64,000 nucleotides of DNA from Steinernema hermaphroditum (taxonomy: Eukaryota; Nematoda; Chromadorea; Rhabditida; Steinernematidae): assembly GCA_030435675.1 (NCBI GenBank), contig CM059621.1, forward strand, positions 17,608,001 through 17,672,000, written 5' to 3'. Each line of letters begins with the position of its first letter. The first letter of the stretch is position 1. The translations under genes were made by a program, and so were the position numbers. Of this stretch, positions 39,968 through 51,600 are shown piece after piece. A model generated the notes under the pieces. That model saw only the letters and a list, made by a program, of their open reading frames with translations. It was not told where the DNA came from and ran no database searches.

Positions 39968-42610
39968 TCACTGACTCCTACCGCCGCCCGACAGCGTCAC
40001 TCCCAAAATAATGGCGACGGCAATTAGGATTAGAAGGACGCAAATAACAAGGATAATGCAATAGATCTTCTTGCGATGAGCGCTCTTCTTGTGGATGAGC
40101 GCTTTCGTGATTCGAATCTTCGCGTCACCTGTGTAGTCCACGGCCGCCTCGACGTTCGTGTTGATGTTCTCCACCATCTCGCCTTGGGAGTGCACGAGCT
40201 CGTAAACGTCCACGAAGAGCTCATTCAGTTGGGCTATGTTTCGCTCCAGCTCGAGGATCTCCTGGTGGCGGGCGGTAGCGTCCTCGAGGGCGATGCGTCC
40301 AGCAACGGAAAGCGGATTCACTTGCCGGTAGAAAACTTCGGATGTTTTGGACTCGAGCATCTCAGCGACCTCCGCTTCGGTGAGGCGTTCGCCAGCGAGG
40401 TCCAGTTGGCGTTTTACGCGTTCTAAAATTTAAATGTATGAACATAATTGCACTGCATAATTGAATATTCGAAATCCCCTGAAAAGGAGACGTCTGTCTT
40501 GTCGACATACACTCTGATCTCTGAGTTGATTAGGAGCAGCTGTTCGCTTTTGTGTAAAGCGTCTCTGTGTTTTGTCCTATCACACTTTGCACAAATGGGA
40601 GCCTTAAGAGATGGTAGACAAGCAGTTCTCTTTCCAAATCAGTTCTACAACCGCTCTCCGTTTGTAGCAGAAACACTCTTATTCTGTAAATAGGCGCAAA
40701 CCATCAAAATCTACATGCCCTTGCCCTTTATTTTTGATGTGAAGCGGTGTGTTCTTCGCATCTCTCCTCACAAGAGTTGTTCGAGTGCCCGAAAGTTCGG
40801 GTCCTGACCAGAGCTGTGCAAACCGAGACTTTTAAAAACCGAGACCGAGACTACCGAGACCGAGACCAAATTAAAAGTCTCGCCGAGACCGAGACCGAGA
40901 CGAGACCGAGACTTCCGAGACTGAAATTTATTTTACTTTTAAAATCCAGGACTCCTGACTCGAAAAAAAAAGTCAGGACTCCTGACTCGAAAAGGTGAAC
41001 CCGAATTACCTTGATGAACAATTACAATTACCGCCAGTATATAGCCAAATGATCGCCGGTATAAAGAAATCTTTTGGGCTAACCTAGTCGGCTCGGACTG
41101 GCTTAGGTGGCTCCACGTCATTTGACATCACTGATAGAAGTGAAAACTGTGTAGTGAGGCTCTGTTTTTAAGTTTCAAGTCTTCCTTATCATCTGGTCAG
41201 CACTTCGTTAAACAGCGTTAGAATTTTTAGCTAGTACTTGAACTTAAGAGGAGACATGCTTTGAACAAACTTTGAATCACGTTGTAGCCAAAAACGCACT
41301 TACTCGACACCCTTTGCTTGTATTCAACTTGGGTTTCGTTGAAATTGTCGATCATCGTTCGAAGCTTCTTCTTAAGATGATTGCATTGCTCTCGTCGAAT
41401 GCGAATCTCCGCTCCGGAAAGATACTCACTAGAGCGTCCATCCTCATCTCTGCGAATGTCTATTTCGAGCTTTTTGAGGTGTGGGCGAAGTTCGTTTGTT
41501 TTGATCTTTATGATATCGATGAGCTTTTCGAGTTCATCCTGAAATTGCGCGATCAACGTTGTGCTTTGTGCTCGATGATGGTGGCATCTCCGATTCTGGT
41601 TTCGACTGCAAAGAAAAAGCCGGTTCTTTTAACTCCTACTCGTTTTTGACACATATCAAAAGTATGCGCTAACAATGAATGGGGTGTCAAGCGCATATCC
41701 TAAGCAAAACAAAAAAGATTCCAACCAGCCGGATTCGAACCAGCGACCTAAGGATATCTGACCAACACTACAGTCCTCCGCTCTACCAACTGAGCTATGG
41801 TTGGACGCTCACATTGTTTGCGTGGGAAGTATATGAGTCGGGATCGCTGATTGCTTGATTATCAATCAAAAACCGTGTTTTCTTTGTTTGTCACGACGCT
41901 TGCATCTCTCTCGAAACGTGATTCACCGTCTTGCCTTCATAAACTTACTTTTTCCTTAGGCTGCACGACGGCCTGCGCCAAGATCGTAGTTTGTTTGATT
42001 TTGAGCTTCTCGATCTGCATCTCCAGTCGATCCATCATCAGATGGAGCTGGCTGACCTCGTCGAGGAACTGGTCCGTGCTGTGCTGCGACGCCTGCGCGA
42101 CATGACCTCTCGTGGTTTGGTGTTGGGGTACGGTGCCTCCGAGTTCGACGTCCTCGAAGGGATTATAGGGCTGCGACACGCCACTTTGCTGCTGTTCGGC
42201 ACCTCCGCGCTGTAAATATCGAGTCATGAAACGATAGGAGAGGAATGAGATGTCAAAGTGGTTGTTTGCCTACAAAACCTCTTTTGGTGCGTTTCACGGA
42301 CGGACGACAAAGTGTAGGTAAACAAGGATGGGGAGTTCAAAAAGCTCATGTTCTACATTTGGAAGGAACAGTGGTTGGGTGGAAAGGAAGACAGGTGGCA
42401 CAGATGGAAAGACAATTCAACAGGATAGAAGAGCTGACGAAACGAAGCCGAATACGATTGCTGATGGAATGGAACTGAATTTTACGAAGTTCTCACATGG
42501 TCACCTTCTCTTTCGGAAGGTGTCTGCGAACTTATTGAAATGATATCCTCAAGCAGAAATGATTTCAAACGACTCACCCGAAACTCAGACATGCGATCGC
42601 GTGTAACCAT
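39968..42610 (-). CDS. Syntaxin (Qa-SNARE), plasma-membrane type
   Basis: A Qa-SNARE of the syntaxin-1/2/3/4 group that drives vesicle fusion at the cell surface. Minus-strand exons 42610-42578, 42209-41949, 41538-41304 and 40422-39968 join in phase to 327 residues. The N-terminal Habc region spans FLDEVSQLHLMMDRLEMQIE through RTMIDNFNETQVEYKQR. The SNARE motif runs from RHQEILELERNIAQLNELFV to VENINTNVEAAVDY, with the zero-layer Gln in VHSQGEMVE. A basic KKSAHRKKI stretch precedes the C-terminal membrane anchor (YCIILVICVLLILIAVAIIL). The exon 3 acceptor TTTCAG/GATGAA was chosen because it preserves the alignment of TILAQA...KEKDELEKLID. A tRNA gene lies inside the intron 41539-41948. Isoform cannot be assigned. 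Confidence 0.88.
40803..40998. repeat. Low-complexity (GAGACC)n tract and direct repeat pair
   Basis: ACCGAGAC-type units repeat imperfectly from about 40820 to 40921 within a syntaxin intron. They are followed by two direct copies of AGGACTCCTGACTCGAAAA (about 40948 and 40976). Confidence 0.7.
41720..41804 (-). tRNA. tRNA-Tyr (GUA) with a short intron
   Basis: On the minus strand the 7-bp acceptor stem CCAACCA pairs perfectly with TGGTTGG, with discriminator A at 41720. The D arm is TAGCTCAGTTGGTAGAGC and the T arm GCTGGTTCGAATCCGGC. The anticodon loop reads CTGTAGA once a 12-base intron (TGTTGGTCAGAT) is removed after position 37. GTA specifies Tyr, and a short intron at 37/38 is normal for eukaryotic tRNA-Tyr. 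It lies in a syntaxin intron on the same strand. Confidence 0.93.
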
Positions 42611-43188
42611 CTTCAGTCAAGTAGGTGTGTGGGAGTGATCGGAGAAGGAGTGAGCGTAGAGACAGGTAGGCGATGAATGGACAACAGCACTTGACTCTTC
42701 GTAATGGCACTCAACCTGACAACGCCGCTGACATTGCCCAAAGGGATCTGAAACGATGCGACATCCAGCTGAACTCCTCCTCGTTTCGAAGCCACGAATT
42801 CACTCGAAAGCGGATTAGCGCCGCCGATTCCATGTGAATCAGCGGGAGACCGAACGGACAGATAGAGTTTAAAAGTGGGGCTGACATTGAATGGATCAGT
42901 GCAAGAACTATGTCGATAGGCATGACTCATGATTCTTATCGGTGACTTTGACGTGCGATAACTATATGGACGTAAAAAGGCAGTGTAGATATGCATACTA
43001 TTAAGAGAAATTTCAGCCGCGGGAAGACTTAAATATGAAAATTTTAGGCATCTGATCGTCTGATCGGTCAGACAGCAAACCTTGGCATCTGTGAGTCTTC
43101 CGGCTTCCAGAGGGAATTGGGACACCCGGAAGCCATAGTCCCACCACCGCTGACAACAAGGTGTCCGACGCCAAGCATCCGACTGCAG

Positions 43189-43488
43189 GAGATGTTATCC
43201 CGAAGGTCGCCGACGCTCTGAGGACACCAAGACCTGTGAATGACGGAACTTCTGCACCGCGGACTCATTTCTCCGAAGCAGATGCGAGCTCAGAAGCGTC
43301 CGCTGTGCCTCAAACGCCCGCGAAGAAGATGTTCCGTCGCTGTTTCTGGAGTTCCGACCATTCCCTCATGCCCCGTGAAGTGCGCGGCCACCAATCAGTT
43401 CGTCATCTACGCCACGCCAGGGATGAAGTCGACTGCCCGTGATATCCTCTGTCTGGTGAAATGCCTTTGATTCACGAAATAAAGTAAA
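43189..43488 (+). pseudogene. Degenerate gene-like repeat, copy 1
   Basis: A GC-rich block sharing long near-identical stretches with the minus strand of 48985-49272: ATCCCGAAGGTCGCCGACGC, CATCTACGCC, CCAGGGATGAAGTCG and an ATGCCTTTGATTC...GAAATAAA end. Homologous pieces fall in different frames between the copies (REVR...VRHLR in one frame, PVKCA...IYA.PGMKS in another). That points to frame decay rather than a working gene. Both copies finish in an AATAAA-like tail, which would suit a retroposed mRNA 3' end. The parent gene was not recognised. Confidence 0.5.
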
Positions 43489-45847
43489 GTAAATGAAAAT
43501 TTTGAAGTTGCAAGCGATGCCCCTACAAGAATGTGGACCCACTTTTGAGCTCGAAAAAAAAAGCTTAAGAAAGAACTTAATGCACGAGAATAAAAAAAGC
43601 ACATTGCACTGAATAGAAGATCACAAAGTGGCGCTATTATATGAAATAAAGGATCAGTTGAAACTGAACCCAATTGGCATTATAGCCGCATCCCCCGAAT
43701 TGCCGATCTACCCTGGATTTTCAAATATATGCACTAAACTAAGGTCACTTTTAGATGCATAATTTATCGAGTAACAACATGAATTTTTTTATTTTGCGTT
43801 CAGGGCACAATGTGCCGTCAGAAAATGTAATACATTCGGCCAACTCAAATTTCGCACGGCAAGAGAAATAGCCGCACTTTTGGACGAATTTCTTGCATGA
43901 TTGACACTGAATCACCTATTCCCCTTGGAAATGACAAATGCGTGATAACGCCCACAATCAGAATGCGAAATCTTATCGTTACACAATTCTTTTCGACATC
44001 GGAATAGAATAAAATATTGTTAGGAATGAGTCACATTCGTGGTTCCTGGTTTCTTAGCAGGCTAAATGGCTTTATACGAGAGAGTGGGTGGGCTGGTTGT
44101 GAAAAGCCAAGACAAGGATAACTAACATAATAGAAAGTAGATAACAAATCTAATGGAAGATAGATTCATTTCAAAACAATAACGTAAAGAAAAAGACTAA
44201 CCCGTTTAGGGTTCGTTTAGGTTTAGGTTTTAGGGAAATTGCCATGATGTTAACGGGTTCCTTCGTAGATATGAATGCGTTGTCTAAGAATCAAGTTTTT
44301 ATTCAAAGAAGCTTTTCTCAGTCTGTAAAAACAAATCTTTATTGCAAATTCTTTTTTTTTTGAAAACACAGTCGGGCGAAAACAGAACAACATTCACCTA
44401 ACCTGTTCCCATGCAAACAACGATTGCGAAAACCACCACTTTTGAATACCTTTTTGGAATGCTTCTTTTGAAGAAAATATTGCTCTATTGATCCATATGC
44501 TACTCTGGGAGTGACCAATTTCGTAACTATGTGTTCACGTCCGACACAAGTTGACATCATATCCATATGACCGTCGTTATCACGGTTTCTAACAAGGCCC
44601 GGGGACAAGAGGATGGCATCAGGAACGACAGTCGTCCCATGCACGCACACAAGGGAAGTAATCAGGACCCGCGCGCAGTTCGGCTCCATCCACTCCCTCG
44701 CATGTCACCTGCGCGGGGCTGAATAAATAAAACGCGGCGAAGAGTGCACACAGGGACGCGCCGCCGCCGCGAACAGGGCCTCTCCGCGAGACGATGCCTT
44801 CGGCGGTGACTCACACCTGCGCGTCGTTGCCAAAATGGTCCCTCCGTGTGGCTGTCACCTAAGGGACGTTGCGCTGAAATTGCGAAATTGATGTTTTCGC
44901 CGCACAACTCATTGGATTTTGGCGTTTACGGGTCATTTGGCGACATGTATGGAAAGGCTCGATGTGGCACAAACCGGTAGTCTACAAACTATTGGCGTTT
45001 TTCCGTTGTATGAAGAGTGCACTTGACAAATAGCTGAAGCCTAATGCACACAGAGACGGACGCAAAGGCCACAGGTTAAATACCAAGATGCGTTTGGGAC
45101 TCATTAGGCGCCAAACGAATCTTTAGTGAATGACATTGTTAATCTGTTGAAAGAATGTGGCATGTGAGTTTTTGCCCTCAAATCATATAAAATATAGATG
45201 ACTTTATGGGTTTCACAATATCCCTATGAGGAAGGTGCATATTTGCAAAGAATTATAAGTATGTAATGGACCATCTCGATTGAATACACCACAAGGAGGA
45301 AGAATTTCTGTAGATTCCAGTGGACTATCGCTATCAGAAGCTTATTCAACAGTTCTGTCAACATATCTATGGTCAAATACAGGATCGTCGCCGTTCTACA
45401 GATCAATAATAGTGACGAGGGAACCAAACACGAGAACTCATTTTCTACCCAGTCGCGGAGCGTTCGTTTTTGGTTCGCTTACAGTAGCGGAAGGCATCTC
45501 TGTGGGGAACTGACTGATGTGATGACAGCTGAAAGAGATCAACACGATTCCTATTCAAAGAATCGGAAATTGGAATTGAAGGGGTAGAGGGGATACATTT
45601 AATCGAATCTGTGTTCAGTTTTAGTGTTCACGGAATCAACAAACGGTTAATTTTAAGCAAAAAAGGACCAAAGTCTCGGACGCCGACCGAGCTCAAACTT
45701 GTACGGGATTTGCATTGGTGATCCCATGATTAAATTTTTAAGGAACAGAGGCACCATATCTCTCCTTTCACCTTTTGCTTTTCGCACAATTTGTGCAAAC
45801 ATTCTTGTTTTTACAAATAATGGTATGTCAGGACAAATACGGCGTTT

Positions 45848-46064
45848 TCTCCAGGGGCCGTATCAACAAAAGTGTGATGTGCTTCACAGCTGCCTCACAG
45901 TTAGGGTTTTCCTTGAGCTTTCTGGTGATTTTTCTCTTATGGTTGGCGAGCAAACCACGTGCGTTTCCCAACAATAAGAAAAAATTTTAGAAACGTCAAA
46001 GCAAACCCTAACTGTGAGGCAGCTGTGAAGCATATCACACTTTTGTGGATACGGCCCCAGGAGA
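45848..46064. mobile_element. 217-bp foldback element (MITE-like)
   Basis: The outer about 55 bp on each side are near-perfect inverted repeats: GGGGCCGTATC...TTAGGGTTT on the left, AAACCCTAACTGTGAGGCAG...GATACGGCCCC on the right, with only two or so mismatches. The inverted homology continues more loosely to the centre, so the whole unit can fold into one long hairpin. It has no coding capacity of its own. A target-site duplication could not be fixed by eye. Confidence 0.75.
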
Positions 46065-46504
46065 GCATGCACGATATAGATCCGTATGGACCATTCTTCT
46101 GGCAACGTAGCTAACTTGATATTTGGGGTGGGATTAGTTCTTACTGCTTGCGTCCAATAAAGGTAATCGGTGATCTTTCTGGGGCTTGGTACACATATAT
46201 TCACTCACAGAAACATCCTTCTGCTGAGTGGTTTCCATTTGAGATCAACCACTGATTGCTCAATTGGTTTTCGGGTCTTAGCGCGATTGTCCTGATTGTT
46301 GTGGTGAGTTCTACGTTCGTTTCAATTTTGAAGACTTTGCCAATCGAGTTTAAGGGCTTCGAAGGTTTTTGTAAACATCGATGCAGATCGAAGGGTGGAC
46401 AGCTTCCTGTATCTCTCTTTTTGTCAGCACTTCTTTTGGACACAGTTGCCGCGTTCTAATTTGTTATGCGCTTGTATTCTTGCAACTACCCCGTTCAGTT
46501 TCAG

Positions 46505-47527
46505 ATGTCGATCAGCGTCGGCCCCTGCAACTTGACTCAACGGAACCAGAACGTCGAAGAAGAGGAGAACGAAGGCTATCGCCTCGTTGTTCCTGGAGTT
46601 CCGATATGCGAAGGCCAAGGATTCTTACGGTATTTTCGGCTGTTTGCGCTCTTTCCACCTTCTTTATTTCAGCGGTCATGGAACGTACTTGGACAACGAA
46701 ACTGTCGTAGCAGCCGTGGCGGGTCCAGTTCATCAAGTCAGCAAGCTTGTCAGCGTGAAACCAGTGAAGTCGCGCTACGTCGGCGAAGTTGGTGACGTGA
46801 TCATCGGCCGAATCACCGCTGTGCAGCAGCGCCGTTGGAAAGTCGATACCAACAGCCGCTTGGACAGTGCCTTATTGCTCAGCTCCATTAATCTGCGAGG
46901 AGGCGAGTTGCGGAGGAAATCTGCCGAAGATGAGATGGCCATGCGCGAGTACCTCAAGGAGGGTGATCTCATCAGTGTAAGCTGCTATATTTTAAGTTGT
47001 CGTAATCGTAGCTGTGATTTAGGCGGAAGTGCAAATGACGTATAACGACGGGTCCCTTTCACTACACACGCGTAATTTGCGATATGGTAAACTGCCACAA
47101 GGAATCCTCGTTCAAGCGCCTGCGTACCTTGTCAAACGTCGAAAGCAGCATTTCCATACGCTGACCTGTGGAGTTGCTATCATTATTGGCTGCAATGGCA
47201 ATATATTTGTTTCGCAATTGCCATCGGAAGCACACGGCAACACCGGTGGTTTCATACAAAATCTGGAAGAAGTCATCCCGGCGAACAACCGAATGAACAT
47301 AGTGAAAATCGCGAATTGCATCAGAGTCCTCGCTCAGCATGCGGTGCCCCTGTTTGAAACCAGTATAATTAAGGCGTTCGAAGCTTCCAGAGATTATGAT
47401 GTACGTTTTCTATCAAGGATGTGCCGTGCTCATTCGTTTATTTCAGCCTAAGGAGCTGCTGCGCCACGATATAGCGAGTGAAGTAGTGAGGGATGTGCTA
47501 ATTGCACTACAAACGGAAGAATACTGA
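46505..47527 (+). CDS. exos-2: Exosome complex component RRP4
   Basis: RRP4/EXOSC2 is one of the S1/KH cap subunits that feed RNA into the nuclear and cytoplasmic exosome. Exons 46505-46629, 46673-46976, 47023-47400 and 47447-47527 join in phase to 295 residues, matching the family size. The N-terminal strand YRLVVPGVPICEGQGFLRGH is followed by an S1 domain (VGEVGDVIIGRITAVQQRRW ... DLISAEVQ), LRYGKLPQGILVQAP, and a KH-like GCNGNIFV segment. The ATG directly follows a GTTTCAG acceptor, so the mRNA is probably trans-spliced there. The next gene starts 167 bp after the stop, suggesting an operon. Confidence 0.92.
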
Positions 47528-47694
47528 AAGATTGTTATTTTTGTTCGTTGTTGATGTTTCTTGTTCTTGGCTCCATACATTCAGTAAAACCCCCCAAAGA
47601 GTGTTTGCTTTTAGTTCTGTAGCGAGCCAGTGGCATATCGTCTTGTCAAGTATCGCGTTCTAAGAGCTATTCCAAACCATCTTTCAGACTCAAA
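47528..47694 (+). promoter_or_regulatory. Operon-like gap between exos-2 and 6-phosphogluconolactonase
   Basis: A 167-bp gap with a T-rich segment just after the stop, an AGTAAA variant signal near 47582, and CATCTTTCAG ending about 47688 that could accept a spliced leader seven bases before the next ATG. No room is evident for a separate conventional promoter, but this is inference from spacing. Confidence 0.4.
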
Positions 47695-48683
47695 ATGGTT
47701 TTGAAGCCGGTGGTGGTGAAGTCAACGTCCACCGATGACCTTCGCTTGAAATTCCGCCAGTTTCTTATCCGCGAAATCAAAGCAGCTTCCTTGCTGAAGC
47801 AGGATAAAATGATTATTGGAGTGTCAGGTAGTGTTTGGTTATTTTCAGATGTTTTGCGATGTGCGCTTCAGGAGGATCGATGCCTAAACTCGTTTGTGAA
47901 GTTTTTAAGACGATACAAGATGAAGACATTGGCTACCCGCTGAGCAAGATCTACATCTTCGCTGTGGATGAGCGCATAGTTCCATTGGATGACGCCGACT
48001 CGAATACCGGTGCCTATCTGCGTCTGCTGCCTGAGGAACTAAAGCACAATTTCGCTTCTTTCATCGACCACAGTGACGGTAATGCCTTTTAGTAATCTGT
48101 GATAGTGGAGGTACAGTAATCTGTGCCAAAAATGATTGATTTCTTTGGTTTAAACAACATATTTCAGCTAAGAAATGCGCTGATGAATACAAGAAGGTCT
48201 TGGCCGCGTGGAAACCGTCCACTGAAGGATCATGGCCGATCTTCGATCTTCTTCTCCTCGGAATGGGTCCCGACGGTCATACCTGTTCACTCTTTCCCGC
48301 ACACCCCCTCCTCAAAGAGGAAACTCTTTGGGTGGCGCCCATCGAGGATTCTCCAAAACCTCCACCGCGAAGGATTACGATCACCCTTCCTGTTATCAAC
48401 AACGCAAAGCAAGTTGCGTTTATCGCTACCGGAGCTGGGAAAGAAGTGATTGTCAAGGTACGCGTGCATCGAAATGCTGATTTTCAGTACGCTGTGGCAT
48501 GTTTTGGTTATTTTGTTTAGGAATACAGCAATGTTTCCTCATTCATTGCTTTTTCAGGCGGTTGTCGATGACAAGGACCAACAATACCCGGCGTCCTTAG
48601 TCCAACCCGCACGCAATCCGGTCACCTGGTTCGTCGATGAGCAGTCCGGCAGCCTGCTCAGTGCTTCAAGCACCGCATCTTAG
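47695..48683 (+). CDS. 6-phosphogluconolactonase
   Basis: Hydrolyses 6-phosphogluconolactone in the second step of the oxidative pentose phosphate pathway. Exons 47695-47827, 47872-48078, 48168-48457 and 48558-48683 join in phase to 251 residues, the size of the stand-alone enzyme. Family motifs are [31 protein letters not shown] and [16 protein letters not shown], followed by [17 protein letters not shown]. No glucose-6-phosphate dehydrogenase fusion is present. The partner gene exos-2 has no metabolic link, which is common in nematode operons. The longer glucosamine-6-phosphate deaminases share the fold, but the [11 protein letters not shown] segment fits PGLS. Confidence 0.93.
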
Positions 48684-51600
48684 ATCTGAAGACCAAAACG
48701 ATAACGGGAACGACAAAACAATCACTTATAATTATTAGGTTGCGATATTTATGTACGGATATTAAACTTAATTTGTGTCGCTCGTGGCATTTCGCGGTAC
48801 CACCCTCGTTTAGACGGAACAAAGGAGCCGCACGCGTTGTATGATTTATTCATATTGTTTTACGAAATTCTCTTAAAGGCTTGGAATCTCTGATGGGGGT
48901 GAGTGTTGCCGGAAGGTCTCGTTATTTGATTCCTGTAAGACCATGTGCCAAAGGTTCTGCTCGCCGATGGTCTCGGCAAAAATGTGTTTTATTTCGCGAA
49001 TCAAAGGCATTATGCCTTGCGCGACACCGAAAATAGACAAACAGAGGATGTCTGGACGACGACTTCATCCCTGGCGCGGCGTAGATGTCGAACTGGTCGT
49101 AGACGGCGCACTTCACGGGCTTCTGGGAATCGGCAAATCTTCAGCTGCGGCAGCGGAACATCGTTTGCGGCACAGCGGATGCTTCTGAGCTTGCATCTGA
49201 TGGTCCGTGGTCCGGGAGTTGCGTCTTCGCTGGTCCTCAGAGCGTCGGCGACCTTCGGGATGACATCTCACGCAGCGCACCGCCTATTTTCTTAATAATA
49301 GACTTTTTTCGTATAGACACATTGAGCTTGTTACTTCTATACGTCTGTAAAACATTGCATTTAATATTTCGGAGAACCTTCTAGGCAGCGAAACGACTTG
49401 CTTCCTTCAGGCAACGTCAGCTGCAGGTGACCTATTCCTGAACATCCGCCCTATTCAATGAAAGTGAAGATCGGATTGCTGTGGTGTATGCACGTGTATT
49501 ATTCACTCGCATAATACAATTATAGTTGACTAGAAGAGCTAAACCGTCACTATTTGCACGGTTGCCTCATCGTTCCCGGCGCACTCATCAGAGACGTTTC
49601 CCTCTCGTATGCGCGTTCTATTTCGCGGCCGCCGCGCGTTGACCGTACTTGAGAGTTTCGTTTCAAGTATTTGACTTTTTGCGACTTCTCCCCCCGCTCT
49701 ACTATTTACTATAAGCGCGCGGAGCTTACCGATAGCCACACACCCTCACGCCGCATATCTTCAAAGAACCCTTACCCGCGCGCTACTGTCTGGACCGCCT
49801 GAGTCAGAGATCACTCAGAACGTCGGAGTCTCTGATCTCGGTTGTCGTTATTGCGCCGAACGAACTCTTTCGCAGTCTCACGAAGGATGTACTGTTTTTA
49901 TTTAATTGAAAGTTGTCTCTTAAATCGACTAAAGCAATTATAATTGAACAATCAAGACATAATACTGTAGCTAAGTAAAAAACGATAGAAAGTTAGACAA
50001 AATTAAGCTTTCTGGAATTGATTATGTCCGAAAACTGTAACATTGGTTCTCTATCCCTATTTTATATGTTTGTCGAGTACTTATGGTCATTTCCGAGATG
50101 CTTCGTAAGAATACATAATTATGCGAGCGCTTTTGTCTTCGATGGGGTCCACGGAATTGCGTTTGCATGCTGGCCCTGTCCTTTCATGTATCAGAGAGGT
50201 TCTTCCGGTACAGTTCATATCGGATATATAGTTCCTTTACATTCCCGTAGTGGAAGTCGACTTTTTGCGCGAACAACGATCGTTTGCGTTGTCAATATTT
50301 GGCGCATTGGCAATCGTGATTAATTGCGTCAATCGTTTCGCTCTTCTTCTTCTCGACTGACTCGAGTGATCAATTGCCTCGCGCGACTACCGTAGATCGA
50401 TGGGAGTAGCCTGGGAGGCTGAAAGACTGAAAGCGAAACTCCGTGGTTTTCGCCACAAAATGCATTTCTTCAAATGTAATTATTCGGTTTTCTCAGCACA
50501 AAGATAGGCGTATTTCTAAGCATGTGGATTCAAGGAAAAATGAGGAATGCGTCTAAACGTTTTCGGTAAATGGCGAGGAACACATTCAGTACTCGCGCAA
50601 GATAATATCTGCATTGAAACTCCCTGATACCTTACTCTTGGATCGCCACGAAAGATCTCTTATAATGACATAAATGAAAGACTTGCTCCACGGCGTAAAA
50701 AAGGCGCATTTCAAAGATGGACTACTTGAACCATGTAGGTTTCCGCTGACACTGTGCTTCGTCACCTCAACGTTTCTATTCAGTGTACCTCTGGACCTAC
50801 CTAATAGAGATTCAGATATGATCAGTAATCTTGAGCTGGTTCTAACGTACTTTTAAGCAAATTAATCAGTCAAACATCCAAACTAATTCTGGGAGTGATG
50901 GGTCCCCCCAATTCCAAAAACGTGACGCGTGTTACCTTATTATGATTCCCGGGAGATGAACTTCTCCCGCAATACTCATCAGAGAGCCTAGCACAGTTCA
51001 TCATCGACTGTCAACAGGAAGCGCGCATCCCAATGAACAATTAACCACAAACTTCCCGCACGCGTCCCTTTCGGCGGCGTCGGAGACGCGCCGGCGATTG
51101 CCCTTCCGTCTCGTCGCCGGTGATCTGCATGCTGATAGGCACACAAAAAACTTCCTTTGCATAAGGTCGATTCTGGCTGCAATTGTGGCAAGGAGCATCG
51201 TCTTGTGCTCGATGGCATGTGGTGTCTCCGGAATTTTGACATTATAAGTATTAATTGGCCCCTGCGGTGGCCATATGGCTTCTGACTGTTATAAGCGCGT
51301 GGCGGAATGGTCTGAAGCAGCTGAGCTAGGAAGCTGTTTGTACTGAATGAAATTCTGGGAGATCTTTGATCTGCTATGTTCGTGTTCTTCGGGGCTCATG
51401 TTCCCTTTTTTCGGAATGGGTCCACGTCCACCTGTAGTACAAATTTAAAAGTGTACTTCTAAAATGTTTGATGGTCATTAATCACTCTATGTAAGTCCAT
51501 GATTTCTTTTATACGTGATTGTATATGTCACCTCACTGTAGAACTCTCGCTGTCACTTCTGTCCCCTCACTCTAGAAGAGCTTTTGTGGATAAAAGGCCT

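Larger units (their letters stand above)
42611..46504. other. Gene-poor region, syntaxin to exos-2
   Basis: About 3.9 kb. It holds a degenerate repeat/pseudogene copy (43189-43488), a foldback element (45848-46064) and otherwise AT-rich sequence. The frames at 42613-43125 and 44339-44907 have no recognisable domains. Confidence 0.45.

Noticed and set aside
44339..44907. Minus-strand frames of 80-116 residues
   Set aside because: No recognised motif, no coherent exon structure and no neighbouring coding sequence to join.
45699..46204. Open frames on both strands around 45.7-46.2 kb
   Set aside because: They run through the arms of the foldback element and mirror each other because of the inverted repeat.
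51293..51345. GTGGCGGAATGGTCTGAAGC stretch resembling the start of a tRNA-Leu
   Set aside because: No T-arm GTTCGA motif or pairing acceptor stem follows, so at most it is a fragment.
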